From assembly GCF_022985175.1 (NCBI RefSeq), contig NC_066873.1:15714903-15778902 (forward strand): 64,000 nucleotides of DNA, given 5' to 3'. The translations under genes and the position numbers were made by a program. The notes under the pieces are model-generated. The model had not been told where the DNA came from, did not search any database, and saw only the letters and a list, made by a program, of their open reading frames with translations. Below are positions 37,801 to 49,396 of this stretch, piece after piece. Source of the DNA: Labeo rohita. Its lineage: Eukaryota > Chordata > Actinopteri > Cypriniformes > Cyprinidae. How positions within the stretch are numbered: the first letter of the stretch is position 1; the number at the start of each line of letters is the position of its first letter.

Positions 37801-40800
37801 GAAAGGAAAACTATGGTATGTGGTCAATATTATGTAAATTTATGTTTCCACAGACAGTAGATTAGTACACTGCTTATTTGTTCCTCTTTCCCAGATTTCA
37901 GCATTACTGAGAAATTCCACCACAAAACTGGAGAAAATCAGTTATTTGATGCCATGTGATGTCCACAGACTGATTGACAATGAAGCCATGGTAGTATATA
38001 TGAATTTGTATGTTTCCGGTAGTTTTTTCTTTTGTCAGGAATCAATGTTTTCCACAGATGATAAACCAAGCTCTGCTAGCAAATCAACGTGCTTTGGCCA
38101 AACTGTGTTTGAATTTGATGGAGAAACATCTGCAGATGGACATTTTCCAAAGGCAGAGATGGGAGGAAAAGCTCCAAGATTGGAAGAGAATAAAACTTAA
38201 TGACGCAGTCAGCCGGTTCAAGTATGTCTGATAATAAAGAAATAGTTACAATTTCTTGCCATGGAAGTAATCCAAAGTTGTTTACCAACAAAATACATGA
38301 AATGTATGATGCGAACAGTTCTCAATGGGAGTTTATGCTGATTAAGCAAATATCATACAGGGGTCTACAAAATACCTATATTTACGTTCTTCCTGCAGAG
38401 AATTTATGAACAGCCCTCACATTAAGAACCCTAAAAGCATTCAAGATACAATGAGCACTTTGAAGTCAGATCAGAAAACACAGAGTGAGAAACGCATCCA
38501 AACACTGGAGATTCTTAGGTGAGAAATGAAACTGATTTCTAGTACACGCTATTCCCTCAGTTGTTTATAAGTTCTGTACCATCTACTCATATTTTCTGTC
38601 CTATATCCAGAGACATGACACCTCCAGGAATCTCAAAGGCATCAGTTGCAGAATGGTATTCAGCACTGTCTGTCATCAATAAGCAAATAGGTCAGAAAAT
38701 GTGCTTCTCATTACAGTAATCCAGTATAATCCAGTATAATACAATGACTGTGCTCAATGTCTTCAGATTGTATTCACATTGCCGCAATGGAAAAACTTCA
38801 CAAAAACTTTGAGAACAACTGGCAAGTATGTTTGGCAGAGGTTGATCTCTTTAAGGTGAGAAATAACTCGTTTCTTGTTTGTCTCGATTGTCAAAACACT
38901 ACAGGAATGCAACAATATTCTCAACTCTTTACACAGACAGAGGTGTCCACATGCGGATTCACCTCAGACGAGATACAAAATATTGTTAACGTGGAGATAC
39001 TTCCTCTCATTGGCCAGTGCCAGTCACAAACAGAGATCTATTTGGAAAAACTTGATGTAAGTTAATTTTCCTCCGTGCTTTAAACTAAACCTCTCCACTA
39101 CTGGAGTATAACCTCATAATTTATGGATGTGTTGCGTCTTTATTTTATGTCAGTACTTCAATTTTTTTTTACAGACAGCTTTTGAACGTTTGGCCAAAAC
39201 CGCAGCTTATGACAGCAAGTGCTTATTCAAGTTGATGAATGGGGCTGCTCAGCTGTGGGAGATCCACTGCGCAGGCATGTTGAACAGAGAACAGCAGCTA
39301 CAAAATTCCCTGGAGTCCCTCAGTCAAGTCCACGAACAAGAAAACCAGGCAAGAATACTTTTGAAAGACATTACTCATAAGTAATGTTTGTATATTCATC
39401 TTTTTTTGCAATGTTTTGTAACATTTCACACCTTGGCGTGTCTGCTCAACATGGATATAAGCTGTCAAATGTCTCATACGACAGAGGAAAGAGGCCCAGC
39501 TGGATATGATGTTGGACAAACTCAGGCAGGAAAGCTCAGAAGAAGCTCTGAAAGCCTGCTTAGAGAAGACACTAAACTGTTTGGAAGAGGTTAAGAATGG
39601 GTAACACATTGAGATTTCTTTGAGTTTTTTGTTGTTGTTGTTGTTGATTTTAGTTTATTAAAGGAATAGTTCAGCCAAAAATTTTGTAATTAATCATTCA
39701 CCATCATGACATTACAAACCCATAAGAACACAAATGAAGATGTTTTTTATGAAATCTGTGAGCTAATAATTTTTTAAGGTTGAACCACTGATGTCATATG
39801 GACTATTTCAGTGATATGCTTACTAACTTTCTGGGCCTGGAATGTGTCAGTTGCTGTCTATGCAAGGTCAGAAAGCTCTCGGATTTCATCAAAAATTTCT
39901 TAATTTGTGTTCTGAAGATGAACAAAGGTTTTACAGGTTTGAAACGACATGAGGGTGAGTAATTATTGACAGAATTTTCATTTTTGGGTGAACTATCTCT
40001 TTAAGATCCATGGACTTCACAATAAAAAGATCAAACAAAAAAGGGGAAAAAAAAAACAACAAAATGAAGAAAACCTGAGCATTGTTGTAAATCCTTTTCC
40101 TGTATTGTTCTTTAAGGTATATGAACATCTATAAAGAGGAAGTGGAAACTGTGGAGGGTTACCTGTCCTTAGTATTGCAGGAATTACAAGCATACAGTCA
40201 TTCAGTCAGCCAATTTTTTAATGTCAAAGAGATTTATGGCAAGGTATACATTAAACCAGAACAATGCTGTTGTCTCTGTTTGTTTAATGACAAAAATTGT
40301 TATAATAGTGTTATTTTTGGTTACAGGACTCAAAGGATTTTTGCCAACTTTATCCCTCTCTTAAACTTGGTGAGTTAAAAACTAACTACTCTGGAAACTG
40401 TATTATTCTGTTGCCTCTGAACCACCCTTGCTTCATGTTCATTGTGGTGTTTACTCAGGTAAAAGCATGACAACCATTAAAAATGAAAGACTGAAGACAG
40501 AACTTGAGGTGAAACACAGAGGTGCACAAAAGCCACATTTCAACAGACAAGGAAGCTCAACATTCAGCCCGTCCAGTGCGATGGTATTGACACAAACAGC
40601 TCACCTCTTTTATTTTGTGTCTACTTAATATTTAATTCCTCTTTTTTTTTTTTAGGATGACCAAGATTGTAAGACTTTAGAATTTTCAATCTCTCAAACC
40701 AAAGAGACTCTCACTACTGCAAAAGGAAATGTGTACAACTGCTTTGGGTTTCACACTTCCCATAATGAGGAACAAGAGACAGACCTTAAGGAAACCGAGC

Positions 40801-43800
40801 TGGTTTTGTACCCAAAGGCTCTCATTGTTGAACTGCTGAAAGAGTAAGTGTACAGTGGAAATGATAGAATGAAATAATGCTGTGGTTGATCACAGTGATG
40901 TTCCACTATTTATTCATAGTACAAGAAAACAATATCTAGAGCTATAAGTTTGAGTGATGAAATTTGAATCTGAAAAGAAAATTGTGCAATAAAAAATCCA
41001 TGTTCTCTTTTTTATAATTTACTTCTGCTTGCAGTTCTTTCTGTTTTCTTTTTTATTATAGTTTTTTTTTTTTTAATATATAAATTAAGTTCCTGTAGAA
41101 GTGGGTGTCATAGATTAACAAAAGAAATTAGTTATATTATTAAAAATAAAACTCTGTTGTTTTGCTCCATCATAGTGTAAGACAGACATTTTTCAGCCAT
41201 CTGGAAGAGAGCTTTCATATTACTCTAAATAACACGATGACTGTTGTGGAAGCCAAGAAGGAAAAACTGAAAGCTGAGCTGGATCTTCGTCTGCAGCTCC
41301 ACCAACCTCGTGCCGCAAGAATAGAGATGGACATTCACAATGTCAGAGCAGGTTTGTCCCCTCATCACATCCAAACACTTTCATTTTGGCTTTTACTAAT
41401 TTGAAGTAGTGTAACAGCCCTTGTGAAAAACAAGTATGGTTTAGCATACTTATAAAAAAGAGTACTTATTACAGGGAATAATATATTTGTATAATAATAA
41501 TACGAATGTAATGATTTCAGACATTTGTTTATAATGTCTTATTACATTTTGTAATGTTTAATAATGTTTATTACATTTTTATTTTTTATTTTTTTGTTTG
41601 TTAAAGTGTGCTGCTAAATTTACTCAGGAGCATTTATTGTAAACCAAAATGAAATGTAATTTCTATTAAAATTTTTGTGACATATATATATAATGTAATA
41701 TAATGTATTTGTAATTACGCATTTGTAATGACGAAGTTGCAATTTAGTACATTCAAAATATATTTTCTTTAAAAGTAACTATTAAACAGCACGAGTATGC
41801 TTTAGTATATTTGTCAACATGTCAAAATAAGTGTGCTTCTATGACAACAGATTAAAACATAATCATTTAAAACATAGTTAAAACCTTTCATTTTCATTTC
41901 ATCATTGCATCAGTGCACAGTGTGTTAAGTAACAGTTTTGAAAGTGTACTTTCCTTAAGTGGACTTTTTATTTCATTATTACTATAAGTGCGTATTTAAT
42001 ACAATAAGGCATACTTCTTTTCACAAGAGAGAAGTAAAATGTTTCAATCTGACATTTCGTAACTCTCTTCATTACTTGGCCAGCTGAACTAGTGCTACAT
42101 CAAGAACGCATGGATCGACACTGCAAGGGTATACTGGACGTCCTAGAAGACTGCCGGACAGAAGTACAGGAGTTACAGATCCAGCAAAATAAACTGACTG
42201 AAGACTTCCTAATGCAAATCTACAATAGAGAGAAAGATTTTACAATTGCCGCTAGTTCTGAAAAGTAAATAAATGCTAATAAACTATATTTATGTACAGT
42301 TTATACACAATCTACTTATTCTGTCCATTTTATTAACAGGATAAATAAACTTCGTACCTCACTTCAAACCAACCTGAACAAGCATATCAGTATCATCCAG
42401 ACTTTACAAAGAGACTTCAGACAGAAGACGGAGTTCAGATTGGAGGGCCTGAGGGACGCAAATGTTCAGATAATGAGATCTTTCAAGTATGTCATTCACA
42501 GTGTTGGGGAAAGTTACTTTTAAAAGTAATGCATTGCAATATTGCATCACTCCCTGAAAAAGTCATTAATTACGTTACTTAGTTACTTTTTATGGAAAGA
42601 AATGCGTTATGTTACTTTTTCATTACTTTTCAAATCTGGGCTAGGCTGGCTTGTTTGTTTTTAATATAAAAAGTTCTATTTGTGGTAATTGTAAAAGCCC
42701 TTTCACACCAAAAGTGAAGGCAAAGTAAATTCACGTCTCACGAAGAGAGTTCAATGCTCTTTAGCAATAAAAAATGAAGCACAAATGTTTATCTAAAGTC
42801 ATGACTGAAATTAATAATTGAAACTCAGCAACAAAGACATTAGTTGCAGGATATTTGTGCTATTTACCATTTAATTATTGCTGATTTGCATTAAAAAGTA
42901 TTGTGTTACTTTACTAGCTACTTGTAATGCGTTACTCCCCCAACCCCCCACCCCCACCACAAACACTGGTCATAGATATTCTCTGTATAAGTTATTATCA
43001 GTGTTTTGCAGTGAATTTGATACATAAAATTCATTCTTGTCTTTTCCTCAAGACTGTTTTCTGAGGGAGGCAGTTTTACACCCCAAGAAATTGAAGTCTT
43101 TCAGTCACATCTGGAAAAAATGGACAAGCGCATTGATTCTGCAGAGTGGGCCGTAATACAAGACATGGAAGAAAGAGAAACAAAGTGTCTAGAGCAGGTT
43201 GAGATTGTCAGCTCATAAATCGATCACACATTAAAGAATTAATTTGACAGGAAATAACAGTGACAATCCATTTTTCCTCAGGCCAAGGACATACTCAGGA
43301 AGTTTGAGGAAAAATTCAGTTTTCTCGCAATCGATCTGAAGTTTTTTGAAAAAATGCAACAAATTTTTACAAACACGCGAGTCCAGATCAAAGGCGAGGT
43401 ATTTTGAGTATATCATTTATTCTTTATTTCATTTCTTCTCTCTCGCCACCATCCATAATCTGTTGAATTTGTATTTGTCTGCTTAGGCTTTGAAGAGTAA
43501 CATGCAGAAAAAGGCGATTGACGGCATGCTGACTAATTTAAAGGAAATGACTGCTGAGTATGACCAACCCACCCCCGATAAGAAGGTAGATGCCCTAATA
43601 CATTATGAGATTTTGTCACTCTAATACTGGTCTACAGAAAACCATTTTTTTTGTAGATTGTAACTGTAGTGGAGATTACCAGTTTAACAACTTCCCTAAT
43701 GGAGGAACTACAGAAGAGGTGTCAATACCTTGACTGCTTCTTGGTATGGCATTACACATCATTATATCAAAATGTAATAACTATAGAAATGGATGATAAT

Positions 43801-46800
43801 AGTCTGATATATTTTTATAGGATTCCTCTATGGCTGTCCCTAGACCACAAACTCCATTTCAGGGGGCTTTTGCAGTTGCAGCTCGGCCCAGGTCCCGTAT
43901 ACAGGAAAAAACTGGCAGTCCAGATGGAGACGGCCTGCTCCATCCTAGCCGCATTGGAGTGTCCTTCTTGGATGATGCGGCAGTGGGGGTTATCAAAGGC
44001 CTACTCAAGTCAGTGTACTTAAAATTTAAAATGTTCACTGATGTCATTGTTGTAGCATTAAGTTGTCCACATGACAAGTGACTCGTGGAAAAAGACCATT
44101 TGTGTCATTTGTTCTGTTGTGGGCGACTATTTGTAATACCCTCAAACAGGAACACATTGCGTCTAGGTAAAATGCAAACAAAAAAAATGAGGAAGTAATC
44201 TACTTCTCATGATGTACATAATGTCTGTTTCCTGCGACCAGGGTAGGCAAAGCACAAGACCTGAAGGAGGCAAATGTTGACTCAATAGAAAGACGCCCTT
44301 CAGCAGGTTTGATTGCTTATGTGTCTTTATCATTGAATTCTACTGCTGTGCCATTATTATTATATTTTTGTGGTTTCTTCTAAACATTGTAAATGATTTG
44401 CTTTCAGCAAGAATAAACTCTCCTTTTGGATCAGACTGGAGGTCAGGAAAGAGCCCCAGTCAGTCTGGAATAGAACCTCTGCGTAGAAAGTCAGTGGAGT
44501 CAATGACCGCCCAAAGGTTTGGCATTTCAAATATGACATGAGAGAAAGAGATTTAGGAAATACCATTAGAGAAGTGGCTGTGTCTCTCCTCAGGCGGTAA
44601 CATAGTAAAATTGTACTATAGTAATGTAAAACCACATCTGAGCACAAAGAAAACTAGCTAATTAGCATACTTTCCATTTAGCGATCATTTAAATTAGGCA
44701 TTTATGATACAAAATGTTCTACAATTGCTTTGAAACATTTCTCTCGATTTAAGGAGGTTCTCCAAACCCAACCGTTTTGATAAGAAGTTCCTTATTTTTG
44801 GCTCAAAACCTGAAGAGCAGTTGGACAGGTCAGTGAGTGCATTTGCTGGCTGTTTTTATGTAATATTTTTTGACATGTTAATTGAACATTTTTTTGAATA
44901 TTTTTTGCATTTCTCAGTGTTCCCTTTAAAGCATCAATCACCAGTATTCTGTGGAAAGCCAATGATATTCTCCTCTTGGTGGCAGAGGTGCTGTGGAATA
45001 TATAAAATATTAAGACATTCAGTTTGTATGAAGCAAATAAGGTGTTAATCTCTGTATATGTCACCATCAGGAGTTCTATAAGAAGAAAGAGCGCCGCCCT
45101 ATCACTCGGCCTGAGCAACTGCAGGAGACGTTTGATCAGTGTGCAGAGGAGATAAACAAAAGACTTCTTATCTACCAGAGCCAGTCACATGATTACCACA
45201 ACAGCTGTCTGCAAGGTTAACCCGAAATGTTATCTGCAAAAAAAGTAGACCGATTACAGTGCAGTATGTATTTATTTATGATGATGTCACTGTTTGATGA
45301 TACTGTCCACTTGGTAAGTCTGATGTCATAGGTCACTGTTGCTGTCATCATTTACTCATTTACTTTCTTCTGCTGAACACACAAGAAGATATTATGAAGA
45401 GAGTTGTTGACCAAACTGAACTGAAATGACCCCACAATTGTCAAAATATCTTTTTTTATGTTTACTGGAAGAAAAATACTCATGCAGGTTTGGAAAATAA
45501 GGTGACGTTTAAAATGTAATGTTTTTATAATATAATAATAATATCAGATCTGACTGTGAGACAAAACAGTGTGCATTTTTAATATTTATGACAGTATGTG
45601 ACTGTTTTCGCTCTGTGTAGAATTTCAGCTCCAGCTGAAGGCCATTGAGGAGTTTCTGTCGAACGTACCAGAGAAGCTTTTTTCTAAACTAAGAGATCAG
45701 TACCTTGAGGAGCTGACGCGAAACATGACACAAATTCAACAGCGGTTTCAGATGGCTCAGGAGCAGAGTGAACAAAAGAGGGTATGTGAACAAATGCAGA
45801 ACAAATGCAGAACAATAGTGAGGCCAGAGGAAATTATCCTATCATCCTAACCTATCAAGTTCCTCCCATATAGTCACTCTGAGGAAGAAGCATTTAAACT
45901 GACACAATGCAAGAGGACTATAGTATTATCTACTTCATATATATGCAAAATATTGCATACATACATGCACCCATAGTGAGTAGTCACCATGTTTGTGTTG
46001 TTTTGTGGCTACAGAGGGAACACAGTGGTCAGCTGCGTGTGCGTCTGAGCCATCCGGCCTATGAGACAGAACTGAAGCAACTGGTGCTGGCTGAGGAAGA
46101 GAGACAGACAGAGCACAGACAAGCCATCCAGAATAAAAGACAGGACATTCAGGTTACAGACTTGCTACTTCAGATTGTCATTCAAGTAATCGCTGTTCTG
46201 CATTTATTGCTTTTTGAAAATCACAAAACATTTTTTTTCTGGACAGGCCTGTGTTCTTAAAAATGCTGAAGAATTTGTCACTGCCCTTGCCAGGTTGGCG
46301 GAGGCCTTACTCTTTCAATTCGACAACCTCATAACCATTCATGAGGTTCAAGTGGGATGTAAGTTTATGAATGAATGTATGGAAGTGTATATGGTGCCAC
46401 AGCACAGGGTTGTTATGCTCACAATCAAACTGTTGGTGTTGACACATTATAAGCAATATGAATATAATTATAGGCAATAGGTAGTCAGATATAAGTGTTT
46501 GCTAAAAAATAAATAAATAAATAATTGTGTGAATAGGTCTTTCATATGGAACCCCATTTCCGCCACTGAATAAAAAATAAAAAAAGGTAATTCTGACTTT
46601 TTTACTCGCAGTTGAGTTTACATCTCACAATTCTGACTTTTTCTCTTAGATTTGTGAGATATGAACTCACAATTATGAGTTATATAGTCAGAACTGCAAG
46701 ATAAAAATTCTACATTTTTTCTTAGAATTGCGTGATATGAACTCACAATGTCACTATGTGAGAAATAAAGTCAGAATTGTTTTTGCAATTGAGTTTACAT

Positions 46801-48808
46801 CTCACAATTCTGACCTTTTTCTCAGAATTGCGTGATATAAACTCACCATTGTGAGTAATAAAGTCAGAACTGCAATATAAGCTCACAATTCTGACTTTTT
46901 TTCTCAGAATTTCATAAAATTAAGCCAGAATTGTGAGATATAAACTCGCAAATATTACTTTTTTCCTCAGAATTGTGATATAAACATGCAATTGCAATTA
47001 TAGTCAGAAACTCGCAATTCTGACTTTATAACTCACAACTGCAAGTTTATATCACACAATTCTAACTTCATAACACAATTTGCTGCAGATGCTGAACAAA
47101 AGAAAGCGAAGATTACTACACTCATCCGCCAGACACAAACTGATCTTCTGCTGGAAGACAAGAGCAGTACTCTGATACAGAAAGGCAGCAGGTGTGGAAA
47201 TACTGTCTTTCAAGCACCACTTCTTTTTTTTACCCTATATAGGATGTTAATTGTACATGTTATAATGCTAAAGTGCATGTGTTGTTTTGTAGAACATGGT
47301 CAGGCATTTGTTATTTCGGATCCACTGATGGCAGGTCATTTCACAAACAATCTCAGGAAACAGCCACCATCACAACTGCAAAAACCACACTAGGACATCT
47401 TAAGACCATTGAGAAGCGAGATGCCGTACATGAGGTAAGTTCATTTCAAATCAATTGGATATAAAGGTTTTTCTTTTTTAAACATGCCTGATAGGAGCAC
47501 GAGCAACTTTTGTGCACTTTATTAAAATAGGATCAACATAGAACAACTGTACTAGCATTTACAACAGTAGCAAACTTTACTGGAGCAGTAAAGCCCCTAC
47601 TGTACAGATCAAATGTGGCTGCGTCAGATGCTCATCCATTCAGAAACACTGAAGGCTGAAGGGGATAGTTCACCCAAAAATGAAAATTCTGTCATTAATT
47701 ACTCACCCTCATGTTGTTCCAAACCAGTAAGAGCTTTGTTCATGTTTGGAACACAAATTCAAAATATTATTATTGATATCCAAAAGCTTTCTGACCCTGC
47801 ATAGCCAGCAATGCAACTGACACGTTCAAGGCCCAGAAAGTTATTAAGAACATCATTAAAATAGTCTATGTGAAGTCCATGAAGCTACGAGAATACTTAG
47901 TGTGCGCAAAGAAAACAAAAATAATGACTTTATTCAACTGTTTTTTCTCTTCTGCAGTCTTCGACGTGTCCATGTACAGTTGAAGTCAAAAGTTTACATA
48001 CACCTTGCAGAATCTGCAAAATGTTAATCATTTTACCAAAATAAGAGTGATCATACAAAATGCAATGCATTTTTTAGTACTGACCTAAATATGATATTTC
48101 ACATAAAAAACATTTACATACAGTCCACAAGAGAAAGTAATAGTTGAATTTATATAATGACCATGTTCAAAAGTTTGATTCTTCACAGCTGTATTTTTTG
48201 TTACTGTTAAGTGATAGTTGTTCATGAATATACTTAAGGTCCCACAAAATTTTAAGTTTTCCAGCATTTTTGTGTATTTGAACGATTTCCAACAATGACT
48301 GTATGGTTTTGAGATCCATCTCTTCACACTGAGGACAACTGAGGGACTCATATGCAACTATTACAGAAGATTCAAACACTCACTGCTCCAAAAGGAAAAA
48401 CTGTACATTAAGAGCTGAGGTTGTAAACTTTTGAACAGAATGAGGATGTGTACATTTTTCAAATTTTGCCTAAATATCATTATTTTCATTTAGTACAGCC
48501 CTTTCAAAGCTACAGAAAATACTTACATGCTTCCCAGAAGACAAAATAAGTTGAACTTACCCTGATCTTCAAATTCAAAAAGTTTTTACCCCCCCCCCCC
48601 TCTGCATTATGAACAAACATTAGAAATATAACACAAGTGTTCTGTTTGTTTGAATGTGTTACTCTTTCCCCAGCACTATGGTCAGAGGGTTCAGGAGGAG
48701 CTGTTTAAAGCCCAGCGAGAATGTGACGCTCAGGAAAGGCAGCTGCAGCAGTGGTACGACCACTGGCAGAGTCAGCTAAAAACTCTCGCTTCACTCACCT
48801 CTGAATGA
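34834..48808 (+). CDS. ccdc180: CCDC180, coiled-coil domain-containing protein 180
   Basis: Long coiled-coil protein of little-known function, with DUF4455 in the N-terminal half and DUF4456 towards the C terminus (family knowledge). Exons: 34834-34893, 35033-35163, 35237-35316, 37238-37347, 37477-37605, 37705-37815, 37895-37990, 38058-38221, 38399-38518, 38611-38690, 38767-38855, 38937-39056, 39175-39348, 39485-39600, 40117-40243, 40327-40369, 40459-40583, 40656-40843, 41176-41351, 42084-42264, 42340-42486, 43053-43197, 43282-43398, 43487-43585, 43657-43743, 43821-44008, 44242-44306, 44408-44516, 44754-44828, 44918-44987, 45071-45215, 45621-45781, 46015-46152, 46247-46358, 47089-47191, 47293-47434, 48674-48808. 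They give 4458 nt, 1485 residues, with every phase agreeing. Start MVDTRVLPSGKVYRQMFDAQ is family-like. DUF4456 core: ILWKANDILLLVAEEFYKKK and FDQCAEEINKRLL (~1150-1210). Exon 13 needs a GC donor. Confidence 0.85.
35690..36978. mobile_element. MITE copy interrupted by a second inverted-repeat element
   Basis: The outer parts (35690-36070 and 36931-36978) carry phrases of the 'actaccagtcaaaag' family (gcatttatttgatcaaaaat; cctttgaatggtagtgtg). Between them, from 36071 to about 36930, lies a different element opening gggtaacactttagaataca, with arms that pair (gtagttctctgggaga at right, its complement in the left arm) and several inner copies of gaagatcatg(g/a)taac. It lies in CCDC180 intron 3, otherwise without exons. 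Confidence 0.6.
39658..40005. repeat. MITE with 'ggaatagttcagccaaaaa' ends
   Basis: Left end aaaggaatagttcagccaaa and right end tttttgggtgaactatctct are inverted copies. Fills most of CCDC180 intron 14. Confidence 0.75.
41440..42010. repeat. Decayed AT-rich repeat in CCDC180 intron 19
   Basis: Scattered words (agcatactta, gtatgctttagtatattt, aagtgtactttccttaagtg) resemble the repeat in CARD9 intron 2. Ends could not be set. No exon seen in 41352-42083. Confidence 0.3.
42499..42968. repeat. Inverted-repeat element, 'cagtgttgggg' ends
   Basis: Left end cagtgttggggaaagttact; right end has gtaatgcgttactcccccaa and finishes ...cactg, an imperfect inverted copy. This is a frequent fish repeat type. 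It lies in CCDC180 intron 21. A related fragment is near 29550-29640. Confidence 0.65.
45335..45425. repeat. Fragment of a fish MITE
   Basis: The phrases tcatcatttactcattta and ttcttctgctgaacacacaa resemble the inner part of the 'agttcacccaaaaa' family. Only about 90 bp remain, in CCDC180 intron 31. Confidence 0.35.
46590..47071. repeat. Minisatellite with units in both orientations
   Basis: About ten diverged units of 40-46 bp built on actcacaattctgacttttt and its complement (agtcagaattgtgagatata). Each unit is partly palindromic, so units appear in both directions. The array lies in CCDC180 intron 34 and ends about 18 bp before exon 35 (47089), so it abuts that exon's splice acceptor region. 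Confidence 0.75.
47660..47973. repeat. MITE half, 'ggatagttcacccaaaaatg' end
   Basis: Left end ggggatagttcacccaaaaa and the inner body of the family (tgttccaaacc, gcaaagaaaacaaaaataat) are present. The right end is missing: the Tc1-like arm starts 3 bp beyond. Confidence 0.65.
47977..48575. mobile_element. Single arm of Tc1-like MITE
   Basis: Begins cagttgaagtcaaaagttta after TA (47975-47976) and matches one arm of the palindrome at 18446-19686 (gcaactattacagaag, tttccagcatttttgtgtat). A C-run (48590-48600) follows. It lies in CCDC180 intron 36. Confidence 0.7.
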
Positions 48809-49013
48809 CTGTGAGACATTTATGAACACCGACAGTCTAAGCCGAGGTATTAAACACCCTCAAAGAGAATGAATACTACGTCTTAAATGAACAACTGTGC
48901 TCGCTCCACTCAACATTTACATGCTTATCTATTCCATGTTGCTGGATTCATGTAAGGATTAAAATAATGGCTGCTATGGATAGGCTAATACAAAGTTTGT
49001 TGATATAAAAATG

Positions 49014-49019
49014 TTTATT
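49014..49019 (-). terminator. Candidate POMT1 polyadenylation signal
   Basis: TTTATT on the plus strand reads AATAAA on the POMT1 strand, 378 bp beyond the POMT1 stop. If used, the POMT1 3' end would overlap that of CCDC180. Confidence 0.4.
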
Positions 49020-49061
49020 CCATATTTTCAAGTTTCATTGATTACTGTTGTGCAAGGATTA

Positions 49062-49067
49062 AATAAA
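49062..49067 (+). terminator. CCDC180 polyadenylation signal
   Basis: AATAAA 254 bp after the CCDC180 stop, in the convergent gap to POMT1. The remainder of 48809-49396 shows only the two 3' UTRs. Confidence 0.5.
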
Positions 49068-49396
49068 AACAAACTGAAATAAATGCAATCTTATTAGTTT
49101 AACAAGTCCCTAGAACAATGCAATAAAACTGCCTTACAAATAGAATAATATGTAAACACAAGAGCATGATAAATTAAGCACTTAATAATGCTTTACAGTC
49201 ATTTTGGTTTAGAGTTTTGAGATTCAGCAGCATGAGTTTTCATTGTAGTTTTTCACATTTTTGTTGGGTACAAAACCCTAGAAACCGTATTTCACAGATC
49301 TCTGGAAAGCCAACAGCACTACCAGCTGCTTTGGCTTTAGCTTTCACATCATTGTGAACTTACTGAAGCTCCCGTTCTTCAAGAGACAAACAGATT

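Noticed and set aside
38875..39060. Alternative frame through CCDC180 exon 12 starting at an earlier acceptor (ctacag, 38904)
   Set aside because: It fits phase 0 but ends in a stop at the donor. The acceptor at 38936 has a better pyrimidine tract and opens the frame that runs cleanly into the next exon.
46590..47071. Possible CRISPR-like array
   Set aside because: Units are irregular, in both orientations, without unique spacers, and lie in a vertebrate intron. It is a minisatellite.
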